Notes: a model not told the origin generated them from the letters alone. 64,000 nucleotides of DNA from Bifidobacterium bombi DSM 19703 (GCF_000737845.1 NZ_ATLK01000001.1:806001-870000); one strand, 5' to 3'. Positions 9,777 to 21,865 are shown, numbered from the stretch's first letter. Numbers and translations are program-made.

Positions 9777-10427
9777 ATGAGCGTTTTTTCGCATACCTCA
9801 GATACGGAGATCCAAACGGATCGGGAGCATGACTCGGAGGCTTCGGCACACAACGGGTCACGACGAGACAAGACGCAATCATCACATTCCACAGGTGTGG
9901 GCGATTCGGGGCGTTGGTCCACACAGCGCATCGCCATCTACGCACTGTTTGTGGCTCTGGCGATGGCCGTAAGCTTTCTCGGGATACCCATCATTCCAAA
10001 CTTCAATTGGCTCAAATTCGATCCCTCGGGTATCGTATGCCTGATCGCCGGTTTCGCTTTCAGCCCCGCAGCAGCGGCCATAGTGGCGATTCTCAGCTTC
10101 CTGCCACATGTGTTCAACGACCCGTGGGGCACGTTGATCGCCATCATCGTACTGCTCGCGCTCTGCATGCCGTCGTCGGTCATTTACAAACGCCACCCGA
10201 CACGCGTCCGCGCTGCTATCGGCATCATCGTCGGCTCGGTGTGCGCATTGATCATGGCGATTGCGCTCAACCTTCTCATCACCCCCATCTATACCGGTTG
10301 GCCGGTCGAACGGGTGGTGTCCATCATCGTTCCGGCGCTCCTGCCTTTCAACCTCATTAAGTTCACCGTGGATGGCGTGGCGACCTTCCTGATCTACAAG
10401 CCGATATCCAATTACCTCAACCGGTAG
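9777..10427 (+). CDS. ribU: RibU-like ECF transporter S component (riboflavin)
   Basis: A 216-residue membrane protein that binds the substrate of an energy-coupling-factor transporter. After about 45 hydrophilic residues, some five to six membrane segments follow. The pattern SFLGIPIIPNFNWLKFDPSG followed by VCLIAGFAFSP and the later LPFNLIKFTVDG are RibU features. The FMN riboswitch directly upstream makes riboflavin the expected substrate. The start is fixed by GGAG five bases before the ATG. The next gene, encoding the complete energising module, begins 4 bp after the stop, so the two are cotranslated. Together with RibF elsewhere in the window this gives uptake and conversion to FMN/FAD. 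Confidence 0.9.
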   Translation: MSVFSHTSDTEIQTDREHDSEASAHNGSRRDKTQSSHSTGVGDSGRWSTQRIAIYALFVALAMAVSFLGIPIIPNFNWLKFDPSGIVCLIAGFAFSPAAAAIVAILSFLPHVFNDPWGTLIAIIVLLALCMPSSVIYKRHPTRVRAAIGIIVGSVCALIMAIALNLLITPIYTGWPVERVVSIIVPALLPFNLIKFTVDGVATFLIYKPISNYLNR

Positions 10428-10431
10428 CCAC

Positions 10432-12930
<2,499 letters not shown>

Positions 12931-13250
12931 CGGACGAGGACGGCACGAACGACGCGGACGGCTGTGAGAAGGCCGTTTTCCGTGGAATCGCCTAACGCGC
13001 GAATGGAGTCCCGACGACGAGTCATGCGCCATCCAGTTTGCAATGAACGACGTCACGGCGAAGACGACAGGTATGCGTGCGCACCCATGACCGCCAGCCA
13101 AGTGCCTTATGATGAGCTGAGAACGGCCCGACACAGGGTCGTGTGCATTCCCTGGGCGGATCACCATGCAGTCGTTTACTGGAAAATGCCGGTTGTTTGG
13201 GATAGAGTGGTCACAACGCAATTCCACTTTCCAAAGCCGGAGGTTACCTT
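12931..13250. other. Intergenic region, ECF operon to amidohydrolase
   Basis: About 320 bp. The only firm signal is the ribosome site GGAGG at 13239-13243 for the amidohydrolase. A weak -10-like TAGAGT lies near 13203. No strong terminator for the ECF operon was found, and the minus-strand open frame crossing this region has no family features. Confidence 0.5.
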
Positions 13251-14600
13251 ATGAATCTTTTTGAAAAGCATGGCATCGAGCCTTTCGCCATTGAACACGC
13301 GACGGTCGCGACCGGCGATGAGGACGGCCGTACTCTGGCGGACACAACCATCATCGTCGACGACAGAGGCATCATCACCGCCATCGCTGCGAGCAACGAG
13401 ACCCAAGTACCGGAAGGGTACCACAAGCTCAACGCGACCGGTAAGGTCGTCTCACCCGGCCTCATCAATGGCCACGTCCACACTTTCGGTGACGGCAAGC
13501 CGCTGAAGTCTAGCAGCACCTCCCCCGAAGGCCAGGCAAGGCTCGTCAAAATGATGCATACCGCTCCCGGCCGCCTCATGACCTACGCGAACAGCAGGAA
13601 GAACGTCATGACGCTGCTCAATTCCGGCGTCACAACCTTTCGCAGCGTAGGAGACATCGGCTACGAGCTGGTGAAGATGCGCGACGAGGTGAACGAGGGC
13701 AAGCTCGTGGCACCCCGCATCATTCCCGCAGGTCCCATGATGTCCATAACGGGCGGGCACGGGGCTCCCCTGGTCGCCATCGAAAGCGATGATCCCGAAC
13801 AATCCCAGGCTGCCGTTGAGAAGAATCTCGACAACGGCGTGGGCGCGATCAAGATAGCCTCCACCGGTGGCGTGACCGATTCCCAGGTGCTCGGCGAAGC
13901 AGGAACGCCCCAGATGACCATCGACCAGATGCGGGTGATCTGTGAAGCAGCACACGCCAATGACCTCATCGTGGCCGCCCACGCCCAGAGCCGCGAGGGT
14001 GTGTACCGCGCCTTGAAAGCCGGTGTGGACACCATCGAGCACGGCTGCGAACTTGACGACGAACTTACGGATCTTTATCTGCACAACCCGAATTCATTGC
14101 GGGGCTGGTCCGCGCTTGAGCCGACACTTTCCGCAGGCCTGCCCATGGAACTGCTTCCACAGAACGAACTGGGGTTGACCGACATTCAGATGAGCAACTC
14201 GCACGATGTGGTCAAAGGCATGGTCGACGGCGCGCGTCAGGCCCATGAAGCGGGAATCAAGGTGGGTGTCGGAACCGACACGGCCATGCCGTACGTCCCT
14301 CAGTACGACACGTGGATGGAAATGCATCTCATGGTGCATTTTGCCGGTTTCACGCCCGCCCAGGCATTCCATGCGGGTACTCAAGTCACCGCGGAGATCC
14401 TCAACGTCTCGGATGTCACCGGCTCCATCGAGGTCGGAAAGTCAGCCGACCTTCTGGTTTTGGCGGAGGATCCCGTCAAGAACCTGCGTACCTTGAGCCA
14501 TCCGCTGTTCATCAGCGCGGCGGGGCACCCCGTGTTCCACCCGAACGTGGACCACTTCACCGACATGGATGCCGAGCTTGACAAGGTCTACGAAGCGTGA
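13251..14600 (+). CDS. Amidohydrolase (metal-dependent, imidazolonepropionase-like)
   Basis: A 449-residue metallohydrolase of the amidohydrolase superfamily. Metal-binding features are GLINGHVHT (HxH), IKIASTGG (probable carboxylated Lys), VAAHAQ, TIEHGCELDDE and GVGTDTAMP with the final Asp. A flanking beta-sandwich is built from the N- and C-terminal ends (ADLLVLAEDPVKNL). The subgroup includes Xaa-Pro dipeptidases, arginine/lysine carboxypeptidases and imidazolonepropionase-like enzymes, so a dipeptide or cyclic amide substrate is plausible but not established. GGAGG precedes the ATG at the right distance. The gene appears monocistronic with a hairpin terminator downstream. Enzyme class is sure; substrate is not. 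Confidence 0.88.
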   Translation: MNLFEKHGIEPFAIEHATVATGDEDGRTLADTTIIVDDRGIITAIAASNETQVPEGYHKLNATGKVVSPGLINGHVHTFGDGKPLKSSSTSPEGQARLVKMMHTAPGRLMTYANSRKNVMTLLNSGVTTFRSVGDIGYELVKMRDEVNEGKLVAPRIIPAGPMMSITGGHGAPLVAIESDDPEQSQAAVEKNLDNGVGAIKIASTGGVTDSQVLGEAGTPQMTIDQMRVICEAAHANDLIVAAHAQSREGVYRALKAGVDTIEHGCELDDELTDLYLHNPNSLRGWSALEPTLSAGLPMELLPQNELGLTDIQMSNSHDVVKGMVDGARQAHEAGIKVGVGTDTAMPYVPQYDTWMEMHLMVHFAGFTPAQAFHAGTQVTAEILNVSDVTGSIEVGKSADLLVLAEDPVKNLRTLSHPLFISAAGHPVFHPNVDHFTDMDAELDKVYEA

Positions 14601-14605
14601 AAACA

Positions 14606-14642
14606 ATGGTACGTCAACGAACTTCCTTCGATGGCGTACCAT
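14606..14642. repeat. Imperfect hairpin after the amidohydrolase gene
   Basis: ATGGTACG (14606-14613) and CGTACCAT (14635-14642) form an 8-bp stem with a 21-nt loop, starting 6 bp after the stop codon. It may help stop transcription, but the loop is large and only a short T-run (TTTT) follows some distance away. The rest of the 380 bp to the next gene holds the terminator at 14721 and nothing else I can support. Confidence 0.35.
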
Positions 14643-14720
14643 CACTGACGTTTTAGCGATCTGGCCCATCCAGACGGTTCGCACTTAAGCCGTAAGCCAT
14701 GGTTTGATATTGAAAAGAAC

Positions 14721-14754
14721 AGCCCAGGAAGACTTGTGCTAGTCTTCCTGGGCT
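14721..14754. terminator. Bidirectional hairpin terminator
   Basis: A perfect 13-bp stem, AGCCCAGGAAGAC paired with GTCTTCCTGGGCT, with an 8-nt loop. It lies between the convergent amidohydrolase and 2-hydroxyacid dehydrogenase genes. The minus strand has a T-rich tail (GTTCTTTTC), the plus strand only CGTTTG, so it should act best on the minus-strand gene. Confidence 0.85.
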
Positions 14755-14980
14755 CGTTTGATGTCGCCAAGCTCCTTCCTTATGAGATGCTTGGGGATAC
14801 GTTATGCATCAACCGGAAAGAAGCACATGGCAGCGATCCGGGGAGAATGTTGCCCCGTTTATTTCATGACGAGCGCCACCAGGCTTCTGCATAGCATCCG
14901 CATAGACTCCCGATACCGGAGCCATCGCGGACACGCCGTCGTACTTGCAACACAGGAGAGTCATCGCCTGAGCGAAACTT

Positions 14981-16054
14981 CTAGTGTCGAACCAAATTCT
15001 TCAAAGGCTCTCCACAGACGTACCGTCTCGTGTTCTCCACCACGATGTCGATGATTCGCCCTGTGGTCGCCGCCAGATGTGCTCCACCGGCGACATGTGG
15101 CGTGATGAGGCATCGCGGGTCATTCCATAAGGGATTGTCTGGCGGCAACGGCTCGGGATCCGTGACATCGAGACCGGCGCCGAAGATGGCGCCATCACCA
15201 AGTGCGGCGGCGAGCGCTTCGCAATCGACACCATCTCCACGACCTGCGTTGATGAGGACTGCCGTGGGCTTCATCAACGCAATTCTCCGCGCATCGATGA
15301 GGTGATGCGTTGCCGGTGATGCCGGAAGCGCCATGGCTATCACGTCGGCTTGGGGAATCAACTCGTCCAGTTCATCGAAAGTATGCATGGTATCGATGTT
15401 CGCGGCCGACTTTCCGGCATCGCGTCGCACGCCATCGGTGCTCATTGCAACAGACTTGGCCAAAGACGCGAAATACGAACCGATGTCACCAGTCCCCAGT
15501 ACAAGGGCACGCTTCCCCCTCGGGCTGAGCACGTTTCCGCCCTCCTGCCACCGACCCTCATACTGAAGCCTTGCATATGCGGGCAGACGGTTCATCAGCG
15601 ACCACATCATGGCGAACATATGCTCTCCGACGGCCTGTCCGAAAGCCCCGCTTGCACTGGTAAGGGACACCTCTGAACCCAATAGCCCCGGGGTTGAATA
15701 CTTGTCGACTCCGGCACTGGAGGTCTGGAGCCACTGCAACCGCGGCAGCCCTGCCGCCACGTCAGGGGCGATGTTGCCGATGACCGCCGTCACTTGCGAC
15801 CCATAACGGCGGGGCACTTCCATATAGGTATGCATGCTGCCGAAGAGCTCTGGTCTGTCATTGAACACGACAGGCACATCACCGGCGGCGCACCGCAATC
15901 GGGCTTTGTCGGACTCGTTCATCGGCACGCAGTCCAGAATCAATCTTTCGTCGCCGACACGTCCATCATCTACCAATCCGTCATACAAACCACCGGCGAG
16001 ATTCTCGTCCAATCCCGACTCACCGACACCGCCATGATCCACTTGCTCAGTCAT
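14981..16054 (-). CDS. D-isomer-specific 2-hydroxyacid dehydrogenase
   Basis: About 357 residues; an NAD(P)-dependent reductase of 2-oxo acids to D-2-hydroxy acids (hydroxypyruvate/glyoxylate reductase or phosphoglycerate dehydrogenase group). The Rossmann motif is VLGTGDIGSYF. The catalytic Arg (INAGRGDGVD), Glu (DVTDPEPLPPDNP) and His (ITPHVAGG) are all present. I chose the ATG at 16054 (MTEQVDHGG); the upstream extension to 16111 looks non-coding. Its stop faces a strong terminator at 14721. The upstream neighbour rarA is unrelated in function. Family assignment is firm; the natural substrate is unknown. Confidence 0.85.
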   Translation of the reverse strand: MTEQVDHGGVGESGLDENLAGGLYDGLVDDGRVGDERLILDCVPMNESDKARLRCAAGDVPVVFNDRPELFGSMHTYMEVPRRYGSQVTAVIGNIAPDVAAGLPRLQWLQTSSAGVDKYSTPGLLGSEVSLTSASGAFGQAVGEHMFAMMWSLMNRLPAYARLQYEGRWQEGGNVLSPRGKRALVLGTGDIGSYFASLAKSVAMSTDGVRRDAGKSAANIDTMHTFDELDELIPQADVIAMALPASPATHHLIDARRIALMKPTAVLINAGRGDGVDCEALAAALGDGAIFGAGLDVTDPEPLPPDNPLWNDPRCLITPHVAGGAHLAATTGRIIDIVVENTRRYVCGEPLKNLVRH

Positions 16055-16204
16055 ATTCTGCAATTTCCAATCCCTTCGTGCCACAAACCATGCTACCGCA
16101 CATGGTGGCACCCCTCGGACACTGGCCGATCATCGACTACCTTCTCGACCGTGAATCCTGCCTGACGCCGCACCTGAATATCTGTCAACCTCGCTCGGAT
16201 ACGA

Positions 16205-17599
16205 CTATTCATGTGGACTATCGGCCGTTCGTGGCGTTTCGCCCGCATGAACGATGCGACGCACCCGTTCCAGGCGCTCACTGACCTGCCTCTCATAGCC
16301 ACGGTCATTGGGATGGTAGTACTCCCTTCCCACAAGCTCATCCGGCATGTACTGCTGAGTAGCCACTGCACCAGGAGCGTCATGGGCGTAGACGTAACCA
16401 ACATGGTTGCCCCACTCCTTCATGAGCTTGGTGGGAGCATTGCGCAAATGCAACGGCACCTCCCCGATGAGGCCTTTGTCGACATCGGCGAGCGCACTGT
16501 CGATTGCCAGATAACTGGCGTTCGATTTAGGTGCAGTGGCTACGGCGATGGTCGCCTCGGAAAGAATGATCCGTGCCTCGGGCATGCCGATCATGGCAAC
16601 CGCCTGCGCAGCGGCCACCGCCACTTCGAGCACTTCGGGAGCAGCCATGCCCACCTCTTCGGCAGCGGCGATCATGATCCGTCGTGCAATGAACCTCGGG
16701 TCCTCCCCTGCGCGAATCATACGTGCCAAATAATGGACGGCCGCATCCGGATCGGATCCACGCATGGACTTGATGAACGCGCTGATCACATCATAGTGGT
16801 CATCACCATCCTTGTCGTAGCGCACGGTGACCGAATCCATGACTTTCGAAACCACATCGGTTGTGATGATCGGTTTGCGTGAACCCTTTTTACGGACCTT
16901 ATCCCCGGTGACGGCACCTGCAGCCGCCTCAAGCACCGTCAGGGTCTTGCGTCCGTCGCCGCCACCCATGCGCACGATCTCATCGATGGCGTCATCCCTG
17001 ACTTTCACCTCGCCTTTGAGACCGTTCATGTCTTCAACGGCGCGTTCGACGAGAGTCCGCAACGAATCCGGCCCCAGACTCTCCAGCTTGACGACCACTG
17101 ATCTGCTGAGCAAAGGCTTGATGATTGAAAAACTGGGATTCTCAGTGGTTGCTCCGATGAACGTGACGTCACGATTCTCCACGCTGGGCAGCAAAGCGTC
17201 CTGCTGCGACTTGGAAAAACGATGCACCTCATCGATGAACAGCACAGTCTCATGTCCCTGTGTCACCAACCGTTCATGAGCCCGTTGCAGAACGTCGCGC
17301 ACATCCTTGACACCCGAGGTGACGGCGGAAAGCTCCTCGAACTGACGCCCCGACTGCCTGGCCACGATGTAGGCTAGCGTGGTTTTGCCCACCCCCGGAG
17401 GGCCGAACAGGATGATGGAACTCGGTGCCGTGAGCGACCCCTTCGACGCAGGGTTTGCCAACCGACGCAACGGGGACCCTGGACCGAGCACCTGGTCCTG
17501 CCCCACCACGTCATCAAGAACCGTGGGTCTCATACGTACCGCCAACGGACGGGTCACATCCTCAGGGGCTTCCATCGCACTGAACAAATCATCGGGCAT
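16205..17599 (-). CDS. rarA: Replication-associated recombination protein A
   Basis: A 464-residue AAA+ ATPase of the RarA/MgsA/WRNIP1 family, which acts at stalled replication forks as a tetramer. Visible are Walker A ILFGPPGVGKTTLA, Walker B LFIDEVHRFSKSQQDALLP, sensor 1 IGATTENPSF and the C-terminal tetramerisation region with HYLARMIRAGEDPRFIARR. Full length. The ATG at 17599 lies 6 nt after a -10-like TAGTAT and lacks a Shine-Dalgarno sequence, suggesting a leaderless message. An almost perfect LexA box sits just upstream, so induction by DNA damage is likely. Confidence 0.95.
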   Translation of the reverse strand: MPDDLFSAMEAPEDVTRPLAVRMRPTVLDDVVGQDQVLGPGSPLRRLANPASKGSLTAPSSIILFGPPGVGKTTLAYIVARQSGRQFEELSAVTSGVKDVRDVLQRAHERLVTQGHETVLFIDEVHRFSKSQQDALLPSVENRDVTFIGATTENPSFSIIKPLLSRSVVVKLESLGPDSLRTLVERAVEDMNGLKGEVKVRDDAIDEIVRMGGGDGRKTLTVLEAAAGAVTGDKVRKKGSRKPIITTDVVSKVMDSVTVRYDKDGDDHYDVISAFIKSMRGSDPDAAVHYLARMIRAGEDPRFIARRIMIAAAEEVGMAAPEVLEVAVAAAQAVAMIGMPEARIILSEATIAVATAPKSNASYLAIDSALADVDKGLIGEVPLHLRNAPTKLMKEWGNHVGYVYAHDAPGAVATQQYMPDELVGREYYHPNDRGYERQVSERLERVRRIVHAGETPRTADSPHE

Positions 17600-17605
17600 G
17601 GTTCC

Positions 17606-17611
17606 ATACTA
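17606..17611 (-). promoter_or_regulatory. -10 element of rarA, probable leaderless start
   Basis: TAGTAT on the minus strand ends exactly 6 nt before the rarA ATG (spacer GGAACC). This would place the transcription start at or beside the start codon. Confidence 0.5.
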
Positions 17612-17620
17612 CCCACGTCT

Positions 17621-17636
17621 TCGAACATCTGTTCGC
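17621..17636. promoter_or_regulatory. LexA-binding SOS box before rarA
   Basis: TCGAACATCTGTTCGC matches the actinobacterial SOS consensus TCGAAC-N4-GTTCGA at all but the last base. It lies just upstream of the -10 element, where LexA would cover the -35 region. Confidence 0.8.
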
Positions 17637-17668
17637 TTCATCCACGGAAAACGGCTGCCGAGGGCCCG

Positions 17669-17694
17669 TGACGGAGGGCGCTTCGCGCCCGTCA
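17669..17694. terminator. Hairpin after the DUF3516 helicase gene
   Basis: GGGCGC-TTC-GCGCCC extended by TGAC/GTCA with a 3-nt bulge gives a strong stem about 220 bp downstream of the helicase stop. There is no T-run. It also shields rarA from readthrough. The remainder of the gap to 17914 shows no gene. Confidence 0.5.
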
Positions 17695-17914
17695 TACTCT
17701 GCTTGCCCCGGTCTGGCGAATCATCTCACTACCACTTAATTGGTGATGGATGTCCTCCCTCCGTCATGGATTCGGTTCAATGGGCGCTACCTTCGTGGGA
17801 AGCGCCGAGACAAAGCGTGATTTGCCAAATCGGCATGAAGAAAGCAACGCCGAACGATGCGGGAACTGTGCGCAGAACGAGCACAATGCCCGAGCCGCAA
17901 GGACAATCTTGCAA

Positions 17915-20548
17915 TCAGTTGTCGGCATCCCAACCGGAACCTACGCGGTAGTCAGTGAACACCACCTCGCCGTTTTCCTGCGTGGCATCAAGATCGACGG
18001 TCCCACAAATGGCCCAGTCGTGATCGCCGTCCGAGTCGTCGATGATCTGACGCACGCTCCAGGTATGCTCCTTGCACTCCAAAGCATCATCGAGCATGAA
18101 GAACTCAGGACTACGGGCCTTTTGGTCGACCCCCACATACTCATGTTCATCATAGAAGTCATCGAGTGTGTTCTGCCACTTGTGCACCGTATAGCCCCAG
18201 TCCTTATCGAGCTCACCGAGCTCCTGCGGCCGGTCGAGGTCCATGAGCTGCACACGGCGGAACATGGCGTTGCGCACCAACACCGTCATGCCTCGCCTGT
18301 CATCCACCACCGGTGCACCACCGGGAGCGGCGGTGCTCAGTCCCGCGCTCTCGGCGTCAACTGAAGCATCGGCATTGGCACCCTCCCACTCATCGACCAA
18401 GCTTGAATCCACGGAACGAACCACCACACGCAGCCAGGAGATGATGTCCTCCAACTCATCGTTACGCTTCTCCAACGGCACCGTACGCGCCAAGCTACGG
18501 TAGGCATCGGAAAGATAACGTAACAACGTGCCTTCCGAACGGGCGATACTGTATCGCGATATGTATCCGTTGAAATCGCTGGCCGTCTCCACCATGTCCC
18601 TAACCACGGATTTCGGACTCAACTCGAAATCGCCTGCCCACGGCACATCCTTGCGGTATTGTTCGAAAGCCGCATTGAGCATCTCATCCAACGGCTTGGG
18701 GTATGTCACTTCCGCAAGCCGGTCCATGCGCTCGTCGTACTCAAGGCCTTCGGCTTTCATCTCACTCATGGCCTCGTCTCTGGCTTGTCTTTGCTGAGCC
18801 TTGAGCACCTGCTTCGGATCGTCCAACGTGGCCTCGACCATGGAGATGACATCCAGAGCATAGGTTGGCTGCTGGGGGTCCAACAACTCCAGCGCAGCGA
18901 GAAGGAACGGCGAAAGCGGCTGATCCAAGGCGAAGTTGTCAGGCACTTCCACGGACAGATAATAATCTCTTCCACCGGACGGGGCATCCTCGACTTCGAT
19001 GAAATCCGAATCGAGCATGGTTTCGAACAGCTCGCCCGCCCGCTCGTGCAGACGTTCCTTTTGTGCCGGCGTCTGCGAGGAATCGTCGATGAGCCCGTCC
19101 AATCGCGCACGCGCATCGCCTCCCTGCGCCACCTCGTTGAGGACCATCGCATGGGTCACCTTCATATGAGGCTGCAAGGTCTCCGGCTCAGCGTCGATGA
19201 GCTGCTCGAACGTAGTTTTGCTCCAAGTCACGAAACCTTCCTGCGGTTTCTTGCGCTTGACCTTCTTCAGCTTTTTGGGGTCATTGGCGGCCTTCGCCAA
19301 GGCCGCCGCGTTCTCGATTTCGAATTCGGGCGCCTCAGCGACGACCAGTCCCTCGGTGTCAAAGCCCATGCGACCGGCACGGCCGGCTATCTGGTGGAAC
19401 TCACGTGCCCTTAGCTTGCGTATCTTCGTTCCGTCGAATTTGGTAAGGGCGGTTAGCAACACTGTATGAATCGGGACATTGATGCCGACGCCGAGCGTGT
19501 CCGTGCCGCAGATGACCGGAAGCAGCCCCTGCTGCGCCAGCTGCTCCACCAACCTTCGATAACGTGGCAGCATGCCGGCATGATGGATGCCCACGCCATT
19601 GGACAACAGACGGCGCAGTATCCTGCCGAACGCCGTGGTGAAGCGGGTACCCTGCATCGCCTCGGTTATGGCTCTGCGCTGTTCCTTGCTTGATACCCCG
19701 GAACTTGCGAGCGCCTGTGCGGTTTCGAGTGCGGCATCCTGGGAGAAGTGGACGACATAAATCGGGGTGTCGCCGCGATCGAACAGCAGTTCCACCGTGC
19801 CCGCCAACTGCTTTTCGGTGTAACGCCAACTCAGTGGAACAGGCCGCGCAGCGTCGTCGATGACGTCCACATCTCTTCCGGTCATCTCCTCCAGTTTGTC
19901 CGCAATCGCACCGACATCACCCAATGTGGCGCTCATGAGCAGGAATTGGGTGCGAGGCAGGGTCAATAGCGGCACCTGCCAGGCCCATCCGCGATCAGGA
20001 TCGCCATAATAATGGAACTCATCCATCGCCACACAGCCGATGTCAGCTCGTGCTCCCTCACGTAACGCCTGATTCGCCAATATCTCCGCCGTGCAGCAGA
20101 TGATGGGGGCATCCGGGTTGATGGATGTGTCACCTGTTACCATGCCAACGTCGCCTGGGCCGAAAGCCTCAACCAGATCGAAGAACTTTTCGGAGACAAG
20201 CGCCTTGATGGGCGCTGTGTAATAGGAACGTCGCCCTGTGCATAAAGCGGCGAAGTGCATGCCCAAAGCCACAAGTGACTTACCTGAGCCGGTCGGAGTG
20301 CTCAGAATCACGTGATCGCCTGAAAGCAGGTCGAGCACGGCTTCCTCTTGGTGCGGCCAAGGCTCGATTCCCTTCTTGTTCGTCACCCAATCAAAGAAGG
20401 CGTCGTATATTTCATCGGCATCCATGGCACCGCCACCGGCGGCTACCCCACCGCTATCATTCGAACCGGCAACGGGGCTGTCTAAGAAACGCCCGTCCCA
20501 CCGTGGCGCCAGATCCCCCAGATTCCGCGTACCGCTATCGTCATTCAT
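17915..20548 (-). CDS. DEAD/DEAH-box helicase with DUF3516 domain
   Basis: An 877-residue superfamily 2 helicase, probably acting on RNA. Motifs: Walker A LSTPTGSGKSLVALG, motif II VAMDEFHYYGDPDRG (DEFH in place of the commoner DEVH), SAT in LLMSATLGD, and the C-terminal helicase motif VI HQIAGRAGRMGF. The second half matches the actinobacterial DUF3516 region, which is found only with this helicase. The ATG at 20548 lies 6 nt behind a -10-like TAGACT and no ribosome site is present. It is monocistronic with a hairpin downstream. RNA turnover or ribosome-related work is likely, but the cellular role is not defined by sequence. Confidence 0.9.
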   Translation of the reverse strand: MNDDSGTRNLGDLAPRWDGRFLDSPVAGSNDSGGVAAGGGAMDADEIYDAFFDWVTNKKGIEPWPHQEEAVLDLLSGDHVILSTPTGSGKSLVALGMHFAALCTGRRSYYTAPIKALVSEKFFDLVEAFGPGDVGMVTGDTSINPDAPIICCTAEILANQALREGARADIGCVAMDEFHYYGDPDRGWAWQVPLLTLPRTQFLLMSATLGDVGAIADKLEEMTGRDVDVIDDAARPVPLSWRYTEKQLAGTVELLFDRGDTPIYVVHFSQDAALETAQALASSGVSSKEQRRAITEAMQGTRFTTAFGRILRRLLSNGVGIHHAGMLPRYRRLVEQLAQQGLLPVICGTDTLGVGINVPIHTVLLTALTKFDGTKIRKLRAREFHQIAGRAGRMGFDTEGLVVAEAPEFEIENAAALAKAANDPKKLKKVKRKKPQEGFVTWSKTTFEQLIDAEPETLQPHMKVTHAMVLNEVAQGGDARARLDGLIDDSSQTPAQKERLHERAGELFETMLDSDFIEVEDAPSGGRDYYLSVEVPDNFALDQPLSPFLLAALELLDPQQPTYALDVISMVEATLDDPKQVLKAQQRQARDEAMSEMKAEGLEYDERMDRLAEVTYPKPLDEMLNAAFEQYRKDVPWAGDFELSPKSVVRDMVETASDFNGYISRYSIARSEGTLLRYLSDAYRSLARTVPLEKRNDELEDIISWLRVVVRSVDSSLVDEWEGANADASVDAESAGLSTAAPGGAPVVDDRRGMTVLVRNAMFRRVQLMDLDRPQELGELDKDWGYTVHKWQNTLDDFYDEHEYVGVDQKARSPEFFMLDDALECKEHTWSVRQIIDDSDGDHDWAICGTVDLDATQENGEVVFTDYRVGSGWDADN

Positions 20549-20554
20549 GATTTC

Positions 20555-20560
20555 AGTCTA
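20555..20560 (-). promoter_or_regulatory. -10 element of the helicase gene, probable leaderless start
   Basis: TAGACT on the minus strand, spacer GAAATC of 6 nt, then ATG. Same geometry as at rarA, gluA, the response regulator and the gene at 3717. Confidence 0.45.
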
Positions 20561-20697
20561 CTTGCAGTGAACGATACATCGATGCCATCCGCGTCCAAAC
20601 ACCCTGTGTTTATAACGCAAGAACCGCACCCCCACGGCGGCCTAACTGCCCGCCTATATGGAGAATGCGGCTCGATGCACGTATGGAAGCCTAACTG

Positions 20698-21861
20698 CTA
20701 CCGTCCCTTGACGTCCTCACCGTCCCCACCGTCATCACGATTGCGGTTCGCGTCCACTTTGGGTTTGATGAAATCAGGCAGTTCGAACCTGATGATTTCA
20801 AACTGCTGGGGTTCGACCTGCGAATCCGGCTGCGAGACGTCGTAGCCCTGACGGTAGCGGTCCAGTCTCCAGCCACGAATGGTGGCGTTCGAACCGCGGT
20901 GACGGACGTGGTAACGCCTCGCCGCACCGCCATAACGCTTCTCGCCGACCTCCTTCGCCACGGCCATCTGATTGACGTTGGACGGATCGAGAATCGCGAT
21001 GGGTGCCACGGGATCGGGCTCCGCAAAAGCAGCAGTGCGCTTCTGCATCCTTTCAGGCAGCCACTCGGCCAAACGCGACAGCAACCAGCAGACAACGAAG
21101 TATACGACCGCGGCGACCACGAGCGTCTGCAGGATGTTGAAGTACATCGATCCAAGCCGGCGGGATTCCTGGAGCAGATCCGTGTACATGATGATGGAAC
21201 CCAACGCCGTATCCTTGAGCACCACCACCAGCTGTGTGACCGCCGCAGGGAGCATGGCGTAAATGGCCTGCGGAACCTCGATGGTCATCAACGATTGGGT
21301 CTGGGTCAGCCCCAAAGCGACCGATGCCTCACGCTGCCCGCCCGGCAGGTTTCCCACTCCGGAACGAACCAATTCGGCGACGACGGAACCGTTGTAGAGA
21401 ATCAGTCCGAGCACGACGGCCCAATATGACGCACTCTCTATCCCAGCGAACGCGAAGAAACGCCAGAAGAAGATCATCATCATAAGCACCGGTACGGCAC
21501 GACAGAATTCGACGATGACACCCGAGACGGCCTTGAGAAAGACATTGGGAAGCAGACGGCCGATGCCGAACACCAGTCCGAAGACGACCGAGCCGACTAC
21601 GGCCACTATGGAGGCCTTGATGGTCATCCACAAACCGGGAAGATAGAAATCGGTCCAGGCTTCGCCGTCTAGCGCAGGCCTCCACAGCTCCCAATCGAGC
21701 TGATTGTCCCCGCCTGGCGGATTGTGCAATCGCATGAGCATCATGACGATGAGCCCTGCAATGACCAGTGCCCCAACGATGTTGATGAAGAAGATCTTGC
21801 GTCTGCCTTTGGGCCCCGGAGCATCGAAAAGCAGGGAGGTTTGTTGAGTATCCGAATTCAT
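20698..21861 (-). CDS. gluD: Glutamate-type ABC transporter permease (GluD)
   Basis: A 387-residue inner-membrane permease of the polar amino acid (HisMQ/GlnP) family. One membrane segment near residue 25 precedes the permease core; the coupling loop ASVALGLTQTQSLMTIEVPQ contacts the ATPase GluA. The last 90-100 residues after ERMQKRTAAF form a hydrophilic tail with no membrane segments, which is longer than the usual family end and of unknown role. It is the last gene of gluA-gluB-gluC-gluD, starting 4 bp after gluC, and imports glutamate or related amino acids. Substrate is inferred from the operon layout. Confidence 0.88.
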   Translation of the reverse strand: MNSDTQQTSLLFDAPGPKGRRKIFFINIVGALVIAGLIVMMLMRLHNPPGGDNQLDWELWRPALDGEAWTDFYLPGLWMTIKASIVAVVGSVVFGLVFGIGRLLPNVFLKAVSGVIVEFCRAVPVLMMMIFFWRFFAFAGIESASYWAVVLGLILYNGSVVAELVRSGVGNLPGGQREASVALGLTQTQSLMTIEVPQAIYAMLPAAVTQLVVVLKDTALGSIIMYTDLLQESRRLGSMYFNILQTLVVAAVVYFVVCWLLSRLAEWLPERMQKRTAAFAEPDPVAPIAILDPSNVNQMAVAKEVGEKRYGGAARRYHVRHRGSNATIRGWRLDRYRQGYDVSQPDSQVEPQQFEIIRFELPDFIKPKVDANRNRDDGGDGEDVKGR

Positions 21862-21865
21862 GGGT

